A stretch of DNA of 64,000 bases from Molanna angustata (GCA_963576475.1 OY754979.1:25057034-25121033); one strand, 5' to 3'; numbered from the stretch's first letter, positions 10,746 through 21,824 are shown. Translations and numbers: made by a program. The notes: generated by a model not told the origin, from the sequence alone.

Positions 10746-10841
10746 GTCACCATCTGTACCGAATCCAATGCCGTGTGATTTGAGTGTCGTAAGGAGTATT
10801 TATACTCCTTACAATACAAATAAATACCAGAACGTTAAAAG

Positions 10842-10860
10842 TGACGCCGCAACGTGGACC
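10842..10860 (+). other. gypsy A putative primer-binding site
   Basis: TGACGCCGCAACGTGGACC follows the LTR end directly. It resembles the TGGCGCC..AACGTGG sites of other gypsy elements, where a host tRNA 3' end primes minus-strand DNA. The third base is A instead of the usual G, so either the site is mutated or the tRNA is different. Confidence 0.55.
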
Positions 10861-10904
10861 CAAGTTAACTATCGCGAGTGTTTTAAGTAATGAACTTTCA
10901 TCTA

Positions 10905-11060
10905 TGTTGAACTATACCTGTGTTAAAATTGTGTTGAACTATAATCGTGTTAAAATTGTGTTGAACTAAACGTGTTAAAATTGTGTCGAACTATAACTGT
11001 GTTAAATTTAGAACTGTTTTAAAAACTATACCTGTGTTAAAATTGTGTTGGCTAGTATTG
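10905..11060 (+). repeat. imperfect minisatellite in the gypsy A leader
   Basis: About five imperfect copies of a 25-40 bp unit built from GTTGAACTATA and CGTGTTAAAATTGTG lie between the primer-binding site and the gag ATG. Confidence 0.7.
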
Positions 11061-11103
11061 TGTTTGGTCTCAGTGTACCCATAAATATTTAATTTATAAC
11101 ATA

Positions 11104-12810
11104 ATGGCCAAAAACGTTTCTTTCACGCCCGAACAGTGGGCGGAGTTCATTGATGCTTTGCAATCAACGAAGAAAGAAAGCTTCATTCATTGCACCGCTA
11201 GATATGATGGAAAACGGGATAGAACGAAGCTGGAAGGCTTCATTGCAGCGGTGATGGTGTTTAAGTCATCCCAAAACAGCGATGATGCCGAAGCCCTTGC
11301 AAGCCTTCCCTTACTTTTGGAAGATGAAGCACGAGGTTGGTGGATGGGAGTCCGTGCAGGCATTTCCACCTGGGAAGAGGCTATCGACCAGCTACATCAT
11401 GCATTTGCTCCCAAGAAACCAGCATATCAGGTTTATGAAGAGTTGGCTTGCCTTAAACAAGAAGAGAACATGTCGCTAGATGTTTTTATCAGCAAAAAGC
11501 GTCTCCTCCTAGCGGAGTTGCCATCCAAAAGGCATGATGAAGCGACTGAACTTGATCTTGTATACGCTCAGCTCAACCCAAGAATTATAGAAAAAGTGCC
11601 TAGGAAAACGGTGAAAACGTTTGCAGACCTTTTGGAAAAAGGAAGGCAGGTAGAAGAGAACTCCCTACGTTATAAGGCTTCATCAGCTCATCGACCAAAG
11701 TGTCAACACTGCGGCATTAAAGGTCATACACTGGAGCAGTGTCAAAAGTTCCAGAAGACGAAGCAGTCAGCCCCGAAGACGGCAACCGAGATTTCGGGAA
11801 GGACGAAGGTGGCATGCTATGGATGCGGCCAGCCTGGAGTCATCAGGAGTCAATGTCCAAAATGTCGACCTAAGACCACAACGGCCACAACACCGGCTGC
11901 GGGCAGTGACTTCTTCGCAATGGATGGAAGATTCCGAACAGGACCTCGAGCGCGACCAGTACTGGACATTTTTGCCGAGGGCCACTCTGGGATTGCCTAT
12001 GTGGATACAGGCGCCCGGATGAGTCTGGCCTCAGCTAAATTTTACGCTCACCTGAAGGCCAAGAACCACCATTTTACGGAGAAAGTAATGGAAAATGCCC
12101 TGGCCGACGGCAAGACAAAAGTTCAAAGGGTTCTTACCACCACAGTAGATGTTAAGTTGGAGGACCGAACGACGCCTACCACGTTTATCATCCTACCAGA
12201 AAGTAAAGATAATAGAACTTTACTAGGGGTAGACTTTATCGAGGATGCTGGTATCGAGCTGTCAATACCACAACGAACCTGGTCTTTTGCAGATACTCAG
12301 AGGTCGTATCGTTTTAAAACAGAAGACGAAAGGACCCAGGTAGGAGAAACCGTCACAGGCCTAAAGGAAGCCCATGAGTGTCTAGCGGCCATGACTCTGG
12401 AAGCGGGAATATTAAGCCCATTACCGACAACTCCGAGGCGGACCCCAGAATATATCACAATGCCAATACCACCATATGAGTACGAGTATTATGGTCCGCC
12501 TCCGCCGCTGAGCCCAATTGGTGTTACTCCTACAGCCAAGAGGTGGAAGGCAGCAGTGGACCTGAACTCGCTATTTGAGGAGACACGATTAACCGATGAA
12601 GAACTATCCGAGATACATAAGAAATCACTAAAGCTCTTCACATCACCAATAAAAGTGGAGTTGGGATATTTCAGCGCTACGTCCATCCTGCGAGATGATG
12701 AGGGCGAACATGTCACCCCAGCAGAGCGTTCTTCCTTCCAGGAAATCTTGAAGCAGAACCAAGATGTATTTAACAAAAACACTGAACCTGCTTTTGGCGT
12801 AGAACATTGA
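11104..12810 (+). pseudogene. gypsy A gag-protease, ends at a premature stop
   Basis: Opens at ATG 11104. Residues ~1-190 are a retrotransposon Gag core (EDEARGWWMGVRAG, YQVYEELACLKQ). Residues 200-213 are a CCHC zinc knuckle (CQHCGIKGHTLEQC, CX2CX4HX4C). A second knuckle starts at residue 238 but has Val where the metal-binding His should be (CGQPGVIRSQC), so it probably no longer binds zinc. The aspartic protease has its active-site YVDTGAR near residue 300 and the flap-side motif LLGVDFIED near residue 378. The frame stops at TGA 12808-12810 inside the protease-RT connector. Frame and sense continue unbroken after it (INTGDHPPI...), so this is a single nonsense change in what was one gag-pro-pol frame. 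Confidence 0.9.
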
Positions 12811-14124
12811 ATAAATACAGGAGACCACCCACCAATATCCGCACCTCCGTATCGTCTCTCGACAAGCCGCCAGGAGGAGCTGAAACATGAAATAGCGTCG
12901 ATGATCAAAGATGGCATAGTTGAACCTAGCGATTCACCCTGGGCAGCCCCAATTGTAATGGTGCCCAAGAAAGGAGACGGTATTCGCTTGTGTGTAGATT
13001 ATCGTAAACTAAACGCTGTCACCAAGCCCGATGTATACCCACTGCCACGTATTGATGATCTTCTACATGACGCGAAGTCAATTACGTACATGTCCACCTT
13101 GGACCTACAAGCAGGTTATTGGCAGATTAGAATGCACCCCGCAGATGAAGAAAAAACCGCGTTCATCACACCGTTCGGGTTGTACCACTTCAAGCGCATG
13201 AGCTTCGGACTTCGTAATGCTCCAGCGACTTTTCAAAGGACAATTGATCGCTTCAAGGTCAAACTGGGCGGGATTAATATCCTCGCCTACCTAGATGACA
13301 TCATCCTTCTATCCAAAACATTCGATGATCATTGTGAAGAAATGAATCGAGTGCTACAAGCATTACGTGATGCCAGGTTATGTGTAAACCGAGAAAAGTG
13401 CAAGTTCCTGTGCCAACAGATCCCATACCTGGGTCACATCATCACTCCGGAAGGCCTGAGCACTTGCCCAGATAAAGTGAAAGCCATCACTCAGATGCCG
13501 AGTCCAAAGAACGTGAAGCAAGTACAGAGCTTCCTGCAAACCTGCTCGTGGTATAGACGCTTCGTACCACAATTTTCACAAGTCGCTAAACCCTTGAGTG
13601 ATCTCACCAGGAAAAAGGCTCTTTGGGAGTGGACGTCTATGCATCAAGATGCTTTTGAACGTCTAAAATCTCTGCTTACGAGTGCTCCAATTCTGAAGCA
13701 AGCAGATGAGCGACTCCCCTTCACATTAAAGACTGACGCTAGCTCCTACGCTATCGGTGCAGTTTTGGTCCAGGGGGAGGGAGATGGAGAACACACAGTC
13801 GAGTATGCCAGCCGACTACTCACTACCGCTGAACAGAACTACTCAACGACAGAACGAGAGGCCCTTGCCGTGATATGGGCCCTGGCTAAGTTCCGGGGAT
13901 ATGTAGAAAGTAGCACGGTAACAGTTGTTACCGATCACCAAGCACTCAGGTGGCTACTCAGTTTAAAGTCGCCATCTGGCCGGTTAGCGAGGTGGGCGCT
14001 TCAGTTACAACCATATTCACTAGAGATAAAGTATGCCCCAGGACGCACTAACGTAATTGCTGACATGCTATCTAGACCTGTAACCAACGAGCCAGTTCCT
14101 AGTTGCAGTATCTGCCCTCGGTAG
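12811..14124 (+). pseudogene. gypsy A reverse transcriptase and RNase H
   Basis: Same frame as gag-protease; the first ATG after the stop is 12901. RT motifs in order: DGIRLCVDYRKLNAVT, STLDLQAGYWQIRM, FKRMSFGLRNAPATFQR, and the catalytic YLDDIILLS near 13288. Also present is the connection motif YLGHIITPEGLS. RNase H follows with LKTDASSYAIGAVL, a Glu in TTEREALAVIW and VTDHQALRWLL, then GRTNVIADMLSR. The frame ends at TAG 14122-14124. The integrase continues in another frame, implying a small indel near 14095-14110. RT and RNase H residues all look intact, so decay is recent. Confidence 0.92.
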
Positions 14125-15482
14125 ACTTTCCTACCCGAGGTGCCGGAGAGCTACGAGCAGAATAACATAAAGACGAATCCCTGAAGAAAATTATTCAAAG
14201 TTTTGAAGGAGCTTCCCATAATGAAGATAGCGCATATTGGTCTAATAAAGGTTACTTAATGCAAGATGGAGTTCTTTATAGATACAATCCAGACATAGAG
14301 GAAGAAGGGGCACAGTTAGTCGTCCCAGAGCACGAGCGACCTTTAATATTAGTAATCTACCACGACGACCCCACAGCGGGCCATTATGGAGCAGATAGAA
14401 CATATAGACGAATCGCTAGTCGTTATTTCTGGCTCGGCATGAGAGCCTATATCACCAATTATGTGAAGGAGTGTGTTGAGTGCCAAAAATATAAACCCAG
14501 CAATATGAAACCTGCCGGACTGATGCTTACCACTCCAATGCGCCAAAGGTTTGAGGTTGTATTCTTTGACCTTTTTGGACCATTGCCATCATCTTCAACT
14601 AACAAAAATTGGATCTTCGCTGTCGAGGACATAGCCAGTCGTTGGATAGAACTCTTCGCCTTAGAGACAGCCACCGCAGAAAATTGTGCCCGGATCCTCA
14701 TTGATGAGATTTGTTTGCGATACGGTACTCCACGAAGATTCACCAGTGATAACGGTACCCAGTTCGTGAGTGCAGTAATGTAACAGGTTACCTATTGTTT
14801 AGGAATCACGCATTCCTTTACTCCATTCTACCATCCAGAAGCTAATCCTGTAGAGAGAAAAAACCGAGGCCTGAAGACCCAATTAGCGATTTGTGTAGGA
14901 GAAGATCATAAAAGCTGGCCAGATAAGTTGCCTGCTATTCGTTTCGCCATGAACACAGGCTACTGCCAGAATACAGGGTATTCATCAGCCTACCTTACAT
15001 TTGGTCGAGAATTACGTACTCCAAACGATGTCCATACCGATCTAAGATGCACGCTACTCAAGGAAAACTTTATGCCGGAAATAACTCCATATCTGTTAAA
15101 GGTAGCCGATACACTACAACAAGCTAAGGAAAATATGGATAGACGACAAGATGTCCAAAAGCAAATTCAAGATAAGTCCAGAAACCCGGCAGTTCAGTTT
15201 ATGCCTGGAGACCATGTCTTAGTTACCACTCACATAATGAGTAACAGTGGTAAAGGTAGGAGCGGTAAACTTGCTCCCAGAAGGGATGGGCCATATGTCA
15301 TATTGAAGAAGCACGGCCCTACCAGTTACGAGGTAGCTGCCATCGACGCACCCACCATATCATTGGGAACATATCATACAACCCTACTTCGACCATTTAC
15401 TGGACATGTTGAGGCTCTCCCGATGCCTTTAGTACCTCTAAGGAAGCGAGGCCGACCCCGAGGTAGGAAGTCCCAGTGCTAG
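14125..15482 (+). pseudogene. gypsy A integrase with two premature stops
   Basis: The frame that reaches 15482 contains two internal stops: TAA 14163-14165 (before HKDESLKKIIQSF) and TAA 14781-14783, just past SDNGTQFVSAVM. The HHCC zinc-binding region is visible as IYHDDPTAGHYGADRTYRR then CVECQKYK. The catalytic core shows FFDLFGPLP (first Asp), FTSDNGTQF (second Asp) and FYHPEANPVERKNR (Glu). The C-terminus carries a GPY/F-type module (PRRDGPYVILKK) and a basic tail (KRGRPRGRKSQC), then TAG. Integrase would insert the cDNA into chromosomes; this copy cannot make it whole. Confidence 0.9.
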
Positions 15483-15509
15483 ATCTTCAGCGAGGGCGTT
15501 CTTCGATCT

Positions 15510-15521
15510 AGAGGGGGAGAT
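15510..15521 (+). other. gypsy A polypurine tract
   Basis: AGAGGGGGAGAT directly precedes the 3' LTR; this is the plus-strand primer site expected at that place. Confidence 0.75.
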
Positions 15522-16098
15522 TGTAACGCACGGATTTGCAATCCAAATGCGTACCTCCTCGCACAGTACCCCATATGGTCCTTGTCACACCATATCTACT
15601 CCCACTACACACCACTAGCGCCGTGTCACCCCAAGGGACTAAAAACGGGGCTATTTAAGGAGCTGGACCACCTAAGAGAAGCCACAAATCAGTGCGCTTT
15701 CAATTAGGTACTTCCAATTGGTTGGAATACCTACTACGAAAGGTTGATTACTCGCATACCTAATACTTCATCCTTGGGTGAATATTGGAATTATACCTAC
15801 TGATACTTCATCGTTGGGTGAATATTGGTAGTATACCTAACAACCAATACTTCCACTTGGGTGGGATATTGAATACGTACGGGTAGAATATAGAAAAAAC
15901 CTTCTCGCCGGGAATACATCTGTTTGTGTTAATCATATATTATAACACTCCGACAACATTTGGGGGAACCCAATATTGACATTTTGTACCAAATTCATCT
16001 TGTTCATAGTATAATAAAGTATCTGTGATTTGACAAGTTGTGTATTTGAATTAACTGTTCCCAAATATATATACAAATAAATACCAGAACGTTAAAAG
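15522..16098 (+). repeat. gypsy A 3' LTR
   Basis: Matches 8544-9096 plus 10818-10841. It begins TGTAACGCACGG and ends GTTAAAAG by comparison with the 5' copy, followed by the AAGAA target duplication. The 3' terminus is AG rather than the usual CA, so the true end might be shifted by a few bases. Confidence 0.9.
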
Positions 16099-16520
16099 AA
16101 GAATATATTCGTTCCTTCGGCCCATCTGTCCCTGGTCCCTCCATCCCTCCGCCCTTTGGGTCCCTCTGCCCTTTCGGTCGCTTCGTCCCTTCCATTTATG
16201 TTCGTAGTCCTATGTCGATTATCTTCCGTAAATTCCTTTGTGAGATATTATATAAATAAAAATTATAATTTAAGTATATTGTTTCACAGTACTTATTTAT
16301 ATAATACGTAATTTTCAGTAACATGTTCTAAAATTTTAATTTAAACATTGGTATTACCTAAGGTTGGTATTATCACTAGGTAGATACTATTGTCAAAGAG
16401 TATATAATACCTACGGATAATTATTGTTTACGTACACCTACCATTTAATTATATTGATTCAAGGGATCTTTGGCACAGGCTTCACGTATTAATATATAGA
16501 TACTTATTGGTTTCCTATAA
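16099..16520. other. spacer between gypsy A and gypsy B
   Basis: Pyrimidine-rich patch at 16110-16200 (many CCCT and CCTT steps), then AT-rich DNA. No LTR matching gypsy B was found here, so gypsy B lost its 3' end. Confidence 0.5.
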
Positions 16521-17900
16521 TTATATCAGTAACTCACAATAAAGTGAAAACTCCCGAACTGTTGGGAAAACTGTTGGGAAGATATCTCCATCGGGAGAAT
16601 GAATCATCCATTCACCTGGACGGGGAATGTCGTAACCTAATAATGCCGTACTAGGAGATACGCCTGTTGACTCATTACGACGACCACGTAACGCATATAA
16701 AATAGTCGGTAAATGTTCATCCCAACGATTATGAGGTTGACCTTGTAAATAAATACGCAGCGCTTTCTTAATTTCTTGGTTTCTACGTTCTGTAATATTT
16801 GCTCGTGGATGGTACACTGCCGTTGTCCAGTGCAAACATTGCCATCTATCTAGTGCGCTGGTCCACAAACGATTCTTAAAATTAGTGACATTATCCGACA
16901 AGATCGCTTTTGGATATCCGTAACGAGAGAATACGTCATCTTCTAATATTTTAATTATAATCGGAGCTCTACTCGATCGTACCGCAAACGCTTCCACCCA
17001 TCGTGTATATAAATCCGTAACTACTACAATAAAACGCTTGCCGTGTGTAGATATGGGATAGGGTCCCATCAAATCGACTGCGCATACGTCAAATGGTTTA
17101 TGTACATGAGTATTACCTAATGGGGCCGCAGGACGAGTCGGTACGGCTCTCGATAGAGCACACGTCATACATGCTCTCACATATTGCTCAACGTCAGCAC
17201 GCATGTTCGGCCAAAAGAAATGGCGTGCCGCAGCCCGAGTCGTTTCTTTAGCTCCGGGATGACCTGCCACACGATTATCATGATACGTAGATATAACCTT
17301 CAAAACCATCGATCGGGGTACAAATAAACGCATATCATCATCCGCAAATTTTCTCCAAAGATAATCACCTAATAACGCATAATCACGTAAATATTGTTGT
17401 TCGTGACGTGCCGTCGATGTATTTGGTCGAGATAATAATATACGCATCCTATTTATACGTCGTTGTACGTCGGTATCTCTTTTCTGTCGTAACCGTATTT
17501 CTTCCGCAAGACTTAGATCTAATACCTCAACATCGTCGGATGACTCAACCGCGTCCGGCTGGTCCTCCGTCACCTCCGTTTCATCTTCCGTTTGATGTAC
17601 TTGTGCCGTTATCTCATTCGTTTCCGTTGATGGGTACATCATGCGACTTAAATCTTTTGTGTCTGCCTCCGTTACTATTGGGGACGATTCGGGATTTCGG
17701 GATAACGCATCAGGGAGTTCATTTTTACGACCGGGACAGTGTTCAACTGTAAAATCAAATTCCTGTAAGAGGAGTGCCCATCTGATGAGCTTTGCCCTAT
17801 CATTTTTCGCCGTATTAAACCACGTTAATGCTTTATTATCCGTACGTAGCTTAAACGATCGTCCTTCTAAATACGGACGATATCTTTTAATGGCCCACAC
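16521..17900 (-). pseudogene. gypsy B RNase H end and integrase
   Basis: Begins in RNase H (KLRTDNKALTWF, GRKNELPDALSR), then an acidic linker, then integrase. The HHCC zinc region is visible as YHDNRVAGHPGAKETTR with CMTCALSR. The core has CAVDLMGPYP (first Asp), AILSDNVTNF (second Asp; the usual Gly is Val) and YHPRANITERRN (Glu). The frame ends at 16521 without the C-terminal GPY/F domain, so the protein is truncated. The 127 bases between this frame and the upstream RT piece contain at least one stop or shift. Confidence 0.9.
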
Positions 17901-18026
17901 GGCCGCAAACGCTTCCTACTCTTTTGAATGCCATTTTTGTTCGGCCGGTGAAAAACGCATACTCGCATATGATATAACATCCCGTTCTCCGTCAGAGCGT
18001 GGATGGTATAATACGGCAGCAATACC

Positions 18027-18530
18027 TTACTTACTCGCGTCTGTTTGTAAAATAAATTCGCGATTAAAATCGGGTCGTGACAATTTTAACGGTTGTGACA
18101 TAGCCAACTTAATATTACGCATAGCGGTATCGGCTTGGCTATTCCACCGATACGGCCGATTAACTTTTAATAAATCGGTTAACGGAGCAGCAATCTCAGA
18201 GAATCGCGGTACGTACTCTCGTAACCAATTACACAGTCCTAAGAAGCCACGCAGTTCTTTACGAGTTCGCGGAGCTGGTGCAGAGAAAATCTCCTTGCAA
18301 TGAGACATTTGAGGATAATTTCCTTCCGCAGTAACAACATGTCCTAAATACTCTATTTCTGACGTGGCTAATTTACATTTATCAGGCGAGCATTTCAACC
18401 CGAACTGATCTAACCTTTCAAAAACCAGTCTTAAGTGATGAAGATGACTCTCCCAGTCAGAAGAATAGATTACAATATCGTCTATATATACAATGCAAAA
18501 TTCTCTTAACCGGCAAGAACCTGCTGACAC
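18027..18530 (-). pseudogene. gypsy B RT second half (palm with YIDD) and start of RNase H
   Basis: Contains the catalytic IVYIDDIVIYS, the connection motif YLGHVVTAEGN, RGFLGLCNWLREYVPRFSE and the first RNase H Asp in FILQTDASK, then a stop. It overlaps the preceding frame by about 25 bases, so one frameshift separates the two halves of RT. Confidence 0.9.
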
Positions 18531-19984
18531 ATCGCTTTCTGAAAGCAGCTCGGGGCTCCCTTAAGTCCGAAGGGCATAACCTTAAATTGATATAACGCAC
18601 CGTCAGGAGTAGAAAATGCCGTATAAGGTTTAGAAGCAGGATCGAGAGACACTTGCCAATACCCCTTTGTTAAATCTAACGTGGAAAATATCTTTGTGTT
18701 TCCGAGATCCTTTGATGTTTCGTGGATGACCGGTAAAGTGGAGACCTCGCCCTCGGTGACGTCATTTAACCGACGGAAGTCTACACAGACACGATAGTCA
18801 TTATCTCCCTTTTTCGGAGCCATCACGATAGGAAAACAATACGGAGATCTACTCGCTTCGATTACGTCATCAGTTAACATTTCTTCGATTTGTTTATGTA
18901 AATTATGTTTCTTAGCGTTTGATAAACGGTACGGTGGGATACGAATGGGTGTCTCATCTTTCAGCCGGATAACGTGCGGCTGCAAGCGAGCAGGGCCTGC
19001 ATATGGGGTAAATAAAGCATTAAATTCTCGCAATATTTTATGTAATTCATTTTTTTTCGCATTAGATAAGTCGTTCGTAATATTTGGTAACTGTACGTTA
19101 GTTAAATTTGGTTGAAGCTTCGTCGAATGAAAATATGCCGTAATTCTTTCCTTCTTGCCGAAATACAACGCTCCACGAATAAAATCAATCACGCCGTGTT
19201 CTGCTATTAACCAATCTATACCTAATATTACGTCATCTTGTAGGCCGTCGACTACTAAAAATTCATTTTTCATCCTAACGTATGCTATTGAGCAGTCTAT
19301 TTCCGCTTTCGCTACTACCGTCATTTTGGCCGAAGCATGTGCAAGATTTAAACTCTTTACATCACAAAATTTTCTTCTATACTCGTGTACTAAATCTGCA
19401 CGAATTAAACTGTGAGAGGCGGCAGAGTCTACTAACGCTACATAGAGACGATCATCGATCATCACGCTTATCCGTGGGAGGCTAACTTTACCAATCGCAC
19501 ATACACCGTCTACTTTATGTTCTAGTTCGCAAATTCCGTCACTGTACTCCTCTTCGTACCTACTCATCACTTTCGCCATCTCATTACTACCCAGCGCAAC
19601 TACTGCAGTACCTAACTTGTGATCCGGCGCGACAACCGGTTTCCTCTCTTCGAACTCCTCTGACGCAACTACCAGCTTCTCATCATCCGACGTACCTGAC
19701 GCAACTATCAACTCCCTATCGTTCAACATATCTACCAACTCTACCTCCGACGCGAATTTCGAACTATCTCGTATGTAACCTGCCTTCTCATTATTAGCCT
19801 CCACGGTTTCAATACTATCCTCATTATCTTCTCTATGCACATCAGCCTCTACCACCATCTCAGTAAAACCTACAGAGTTTTGATCGCCTATTTCTACCAT
19901 TACTTCATCAACAGATTCAATCTTTTCATTATTAGCCTCCACGGTCTCAATGCTATTCTTCGTCATAATCCTCTCTATGCACAT
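18506..19984 (-). pseudogene. gypsy B protease and RT first half
   Basis: The N-terminal ~140 residues are acidic and partly duplicated (VEANNEK and VVEADVHRED appear twice). Then an aspartic protease: active-site ALVDSAASHSLIR, Ala replacing the usual Gly, and VILGIDWLI. RT follows: YRVCVDFRRLND, FSTLDLTKGYWQV, FKVMPFGLKGAPSCFQK, ending just before YIDD, which sits in the next frame. Confidence 0.9.
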
Positions 19985-20078
19985 CAGCCTCTACCACCAT
20001 CACAGTAAAATCTACAGAATTTTGATCGTCCTTTTCTACCACTACTTCATCAACAGACTCAATCATATTAATAGCATC
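19788..20078 (-). repeat. 145-bp tandem duplication in the gypsy B linker
   Basis: Segments 19788-19933 and about 19934-20078 share CATCAGCCTCTACCACCATC, TACTTCATCAACAGA and intervening text with some substitutions and small indels. It falls between gag and protease and encodes the repeated acidic peptide. Confidence 0.75.
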
Positions 20079-20273
20079 CCGTGAGATAGATAAATTTTCT
20101 ATAACATTCTCATTATCAGTACAGGGCGCCAGTTCCACGTTTGTTAACCTGGTGGAACGCAGGTTTAATTTCTTCGGGAGCCCGCGACAGGTCGAGGTCC
20201 GTAATTTGTGTTCCTGTCGGGGCGGCGAGCGTTTCCCGATGTCGATGCGATAAACTCGTTTCTTTCCACGCAA
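19953..20273 (-). pseudogene. gypsy B linker fragment between nucleocapsid and protease
   Basis: 106 residues, arginine/lysine-rich at the start then acidic (VVEKDDQNSVDFTVMVVEADV). It carries no catalytic motif; it is the upstream part of the linker seen in the next frame, displaced by a frameshift near 19960. Confidence 0.5.
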
Positions 20274-21078
20274 TCTTTATTAAAATGACGACCAGGGCAA
20301 AATTGACATTTTGGTAATTGTATTCTGTTTACCGGGCTATTATTGTTCGGGCGCGAATTTGCATTACGACTGTTGTTTGGACGCATATTATAATTATCCT
20401 GCCTGTTGGGGCATTATAGTTAACACTGCTTTCGCGAGAATTATCACGTTGGGTATTTCTATTTTCATGACTACGTTCGGCAACTGGTTGAAATAACGTT
20501 TGTCGGGGGAAATCAATCATCATAACTTTTTCTTTAAGCGACGTGAACGTAAAATTTCCGAAAATCACTCCAACGTCTAAAATACTGCGATACGTTTCTC
20601 TCATCAGATATATTAAGTCAGCACATGTAGCATCCGACGGAGCCGTTCCAAAGAGCCGCATATGAACCGCTTCCTTCCGCTTAAGGAATGCGATTCCACC
20701 CTCATCCGCACGCTGACGGTCACCATAATAATTAGCCATAAGCGAAGACCGAGCAACGTCTATTCCGTATCTACCAATTAAAAAACCTCTGAATTCATCC
20801 CACGTCCATTTACCCTGCGCATGAGGAGACCACCAACGCTTGGCTTCTCCTCGCAACCTCTGAGATGCACGACCAACCATTGACGCAGGAGAACAAAACA
20901 TGTGGCCGAAGAACGTTTCGCATGCCGTGATAAATAACACAGGGTCTTCTTCTGGAAGACCGCTGAACGTATCTTCCAGTTCGCGACGTTGTTAATATGG
21001 TAATAAATGTTCAATTCCCGGGCTATCGTTTCTTGGGGGTTCTGGAAAATCACGGATAACATTATCATTTGTTCTTGC
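20165..21078 (-). pseudogene. gypsy B gag, main part (truncated at its N-terminus by copia B)
   Basis: Three overlapping frames (20778-21068, 20329-20940, 20165-20386) together read as Gag: QNPQETIARELNIYYHIN, RLRGEAKRWW, WDEFRGFLIGRYG and CADLIYLMRETYR. A zinc-knuckle-like motif follows (CQFCPGRHFNKDC, CX2CX3HX4C, one residue shorter than standard). Its first dozen residues are on the other side of copia B at 25627-25662. Confidence 0.8.
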
Positions 21079-21083
21079 CCTAG

Positions 21084-21339
21084 TGTTGAAGAAAAAGGGA
21101 CATTTTCTTGTACTATATTGTCTGTTCTATGGAACTGTCATATACATTAAAAGAAAAATAGTTTGTGTTTTGATTCTAGTTGTCAACTAGTATTTAACTT
21201 GACTTGGTTTGTACTAATACAAAAAAAAAGGTGGTTGCTGTTAAAAAATATACAGAATAAAGAAACCATCGTGTGTGTGGTAATCTTTCGTCTTTTACTT
21301 TCATAAAAAACCACTTATTTGCACTTGAATATCCCAACA
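21084..21339 (+). repeat. copia B 5' LTR
   Basis: TGTTGAAGAAAAAGGG to ...ATATCCCAACA; identical to 25365-25621 except for one A in an A-run. Confidence 0.95.
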
Positions 21340-21355
21340 GGTTATGGGTCCAAGT
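21340..21355 (+). other. copia B primer-binding site
   Basis: GGTTATGGGTCCAAGT follows the LTR directly. Drosophila copia uses a closely similar site complementary to an internal half of the initiator tRNA-Met; this one has small differences. Confidence 0.7.
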
Positions 21356-21452
21356 GTGTGAACTTAAAAAGAGTGCTAATAAGATCGTGGTTTATAATTT
21401 GTGTTTTATAATTTGTGATAGTGACAGAAGCACGTGTTCTTTATACGCGGCT

Positions 21453-21824
21453 ATGGAGACCACATCGCAAATCAAATTCGTCGGTAACAACTACAGGCAG
21501 TGGAAGTTTCAAATTTCCTGTGCATTAAAGGCCAAGGGTGCATATGATGTTCTGAGTACAAATAAACCGCCAAAGGAAGAAAAGACAGAGAGAGAAGTAT
21601 GGGAAAAGCGTGATGCTCTAGCAATGTATATAATGTCTTCAGCAATGGACTATAACATCATACATGTTATAGAGTCATGCAACAGTGCGAAAGAAATCTT
21701 GGAAAAATTGGATGCAATATATGACAGAAAGGGTGAATTAGGAAAAATATTGTTGTATGAAAAATTCTCTACGTGCAAATTAGATACTAATGAAAAATGT
21801 TGCTTCATATATTTCAAGAATTGA
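21453..21824 (+). pseudogene. copia B gag N-terminus
   Basis: The likely start is ATG 21453 (METTSQIKFVGNNYRQWKF), a typical copia Gag opening. It continues with AKGAYDVL, ALAMYIMSSAMDYN, SAKEILEKLDAIYD and reaches a short A-run near 21791-21796 where the frame breaks; Gag continues in the next frame from 21790. Reading upstream of 21453 runs into the leader and LTR and is not coding. Confidence 0.85.

Larger units (their letters stand above)
9097..10813. mobile_element. 1717-bp TG...CA insertion nested in gypsy A LTR, carrying a kinase fragment
   Basis: Bounded by TGTGAAGG on the left and CTCCTTACA on the right, with a 4-bp direct duplication (ATAC). TG...CA ends with a 4-bp TSD are what an LTR-retrotransposon integrase leaves, so a solo LTR or non-autonomous LTR element is the first guess. 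No retroviral-type coding sequence is present. The last 25 bases contain a hairpin (TAAGGAGTA / TACTCCTTA). The insert holds a kinase exon remnant (minus strand) and a GC-rich tandem repeat, which makes it a composite or transduplicating element. Class is uncertain. Confidence 0.7.
8544..10841 (+). repeat. gypsy A 5' LTR, split by a nested insertion
   Basis: Segment 8544-9096 matches the first 553 bases of the 3' LTR. The remaining 24 bases (10818-10841, AAATAAATACCAG...) continue the same LTR after the 1717-bp insert, and ATAC is duplicated at the break (9093-9096 and 10814-10817). The end is defined by agreement with 16098. Confidence 0.92.
8544..16098 (+). mobile_element. Ty3/gypsy element A, both LTRs, nested insertion in the 5' LTR
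   Basis: Two copies of a 578-bp LTR (starting TGTAACGCACGG) flank a leader, a gag-pro-pol frame and a polypurine tract. AAGAA occurs directly before the 5' LTR (8539-8543) and directly after the 3' LTR (16099-16103), a 5-bp target duplication. By eye the LTRs differ at only about four bases over the first 553 bp (for example T/A and T/C near 8567 and 8575), so the insertion is fairly recent. There is no env-like frame after integrase. Because the nested insertion lies inside one LTR, it must be younger than this element. Confidence 0.93.

Noticed and set aside
17408..19485. Plus-strand frames of 67-220 residues across 17408-19485
   Set aside because: They are antisense shadows of gypsy B pol, whose minus-strand frames carry all the catalytic motifs.
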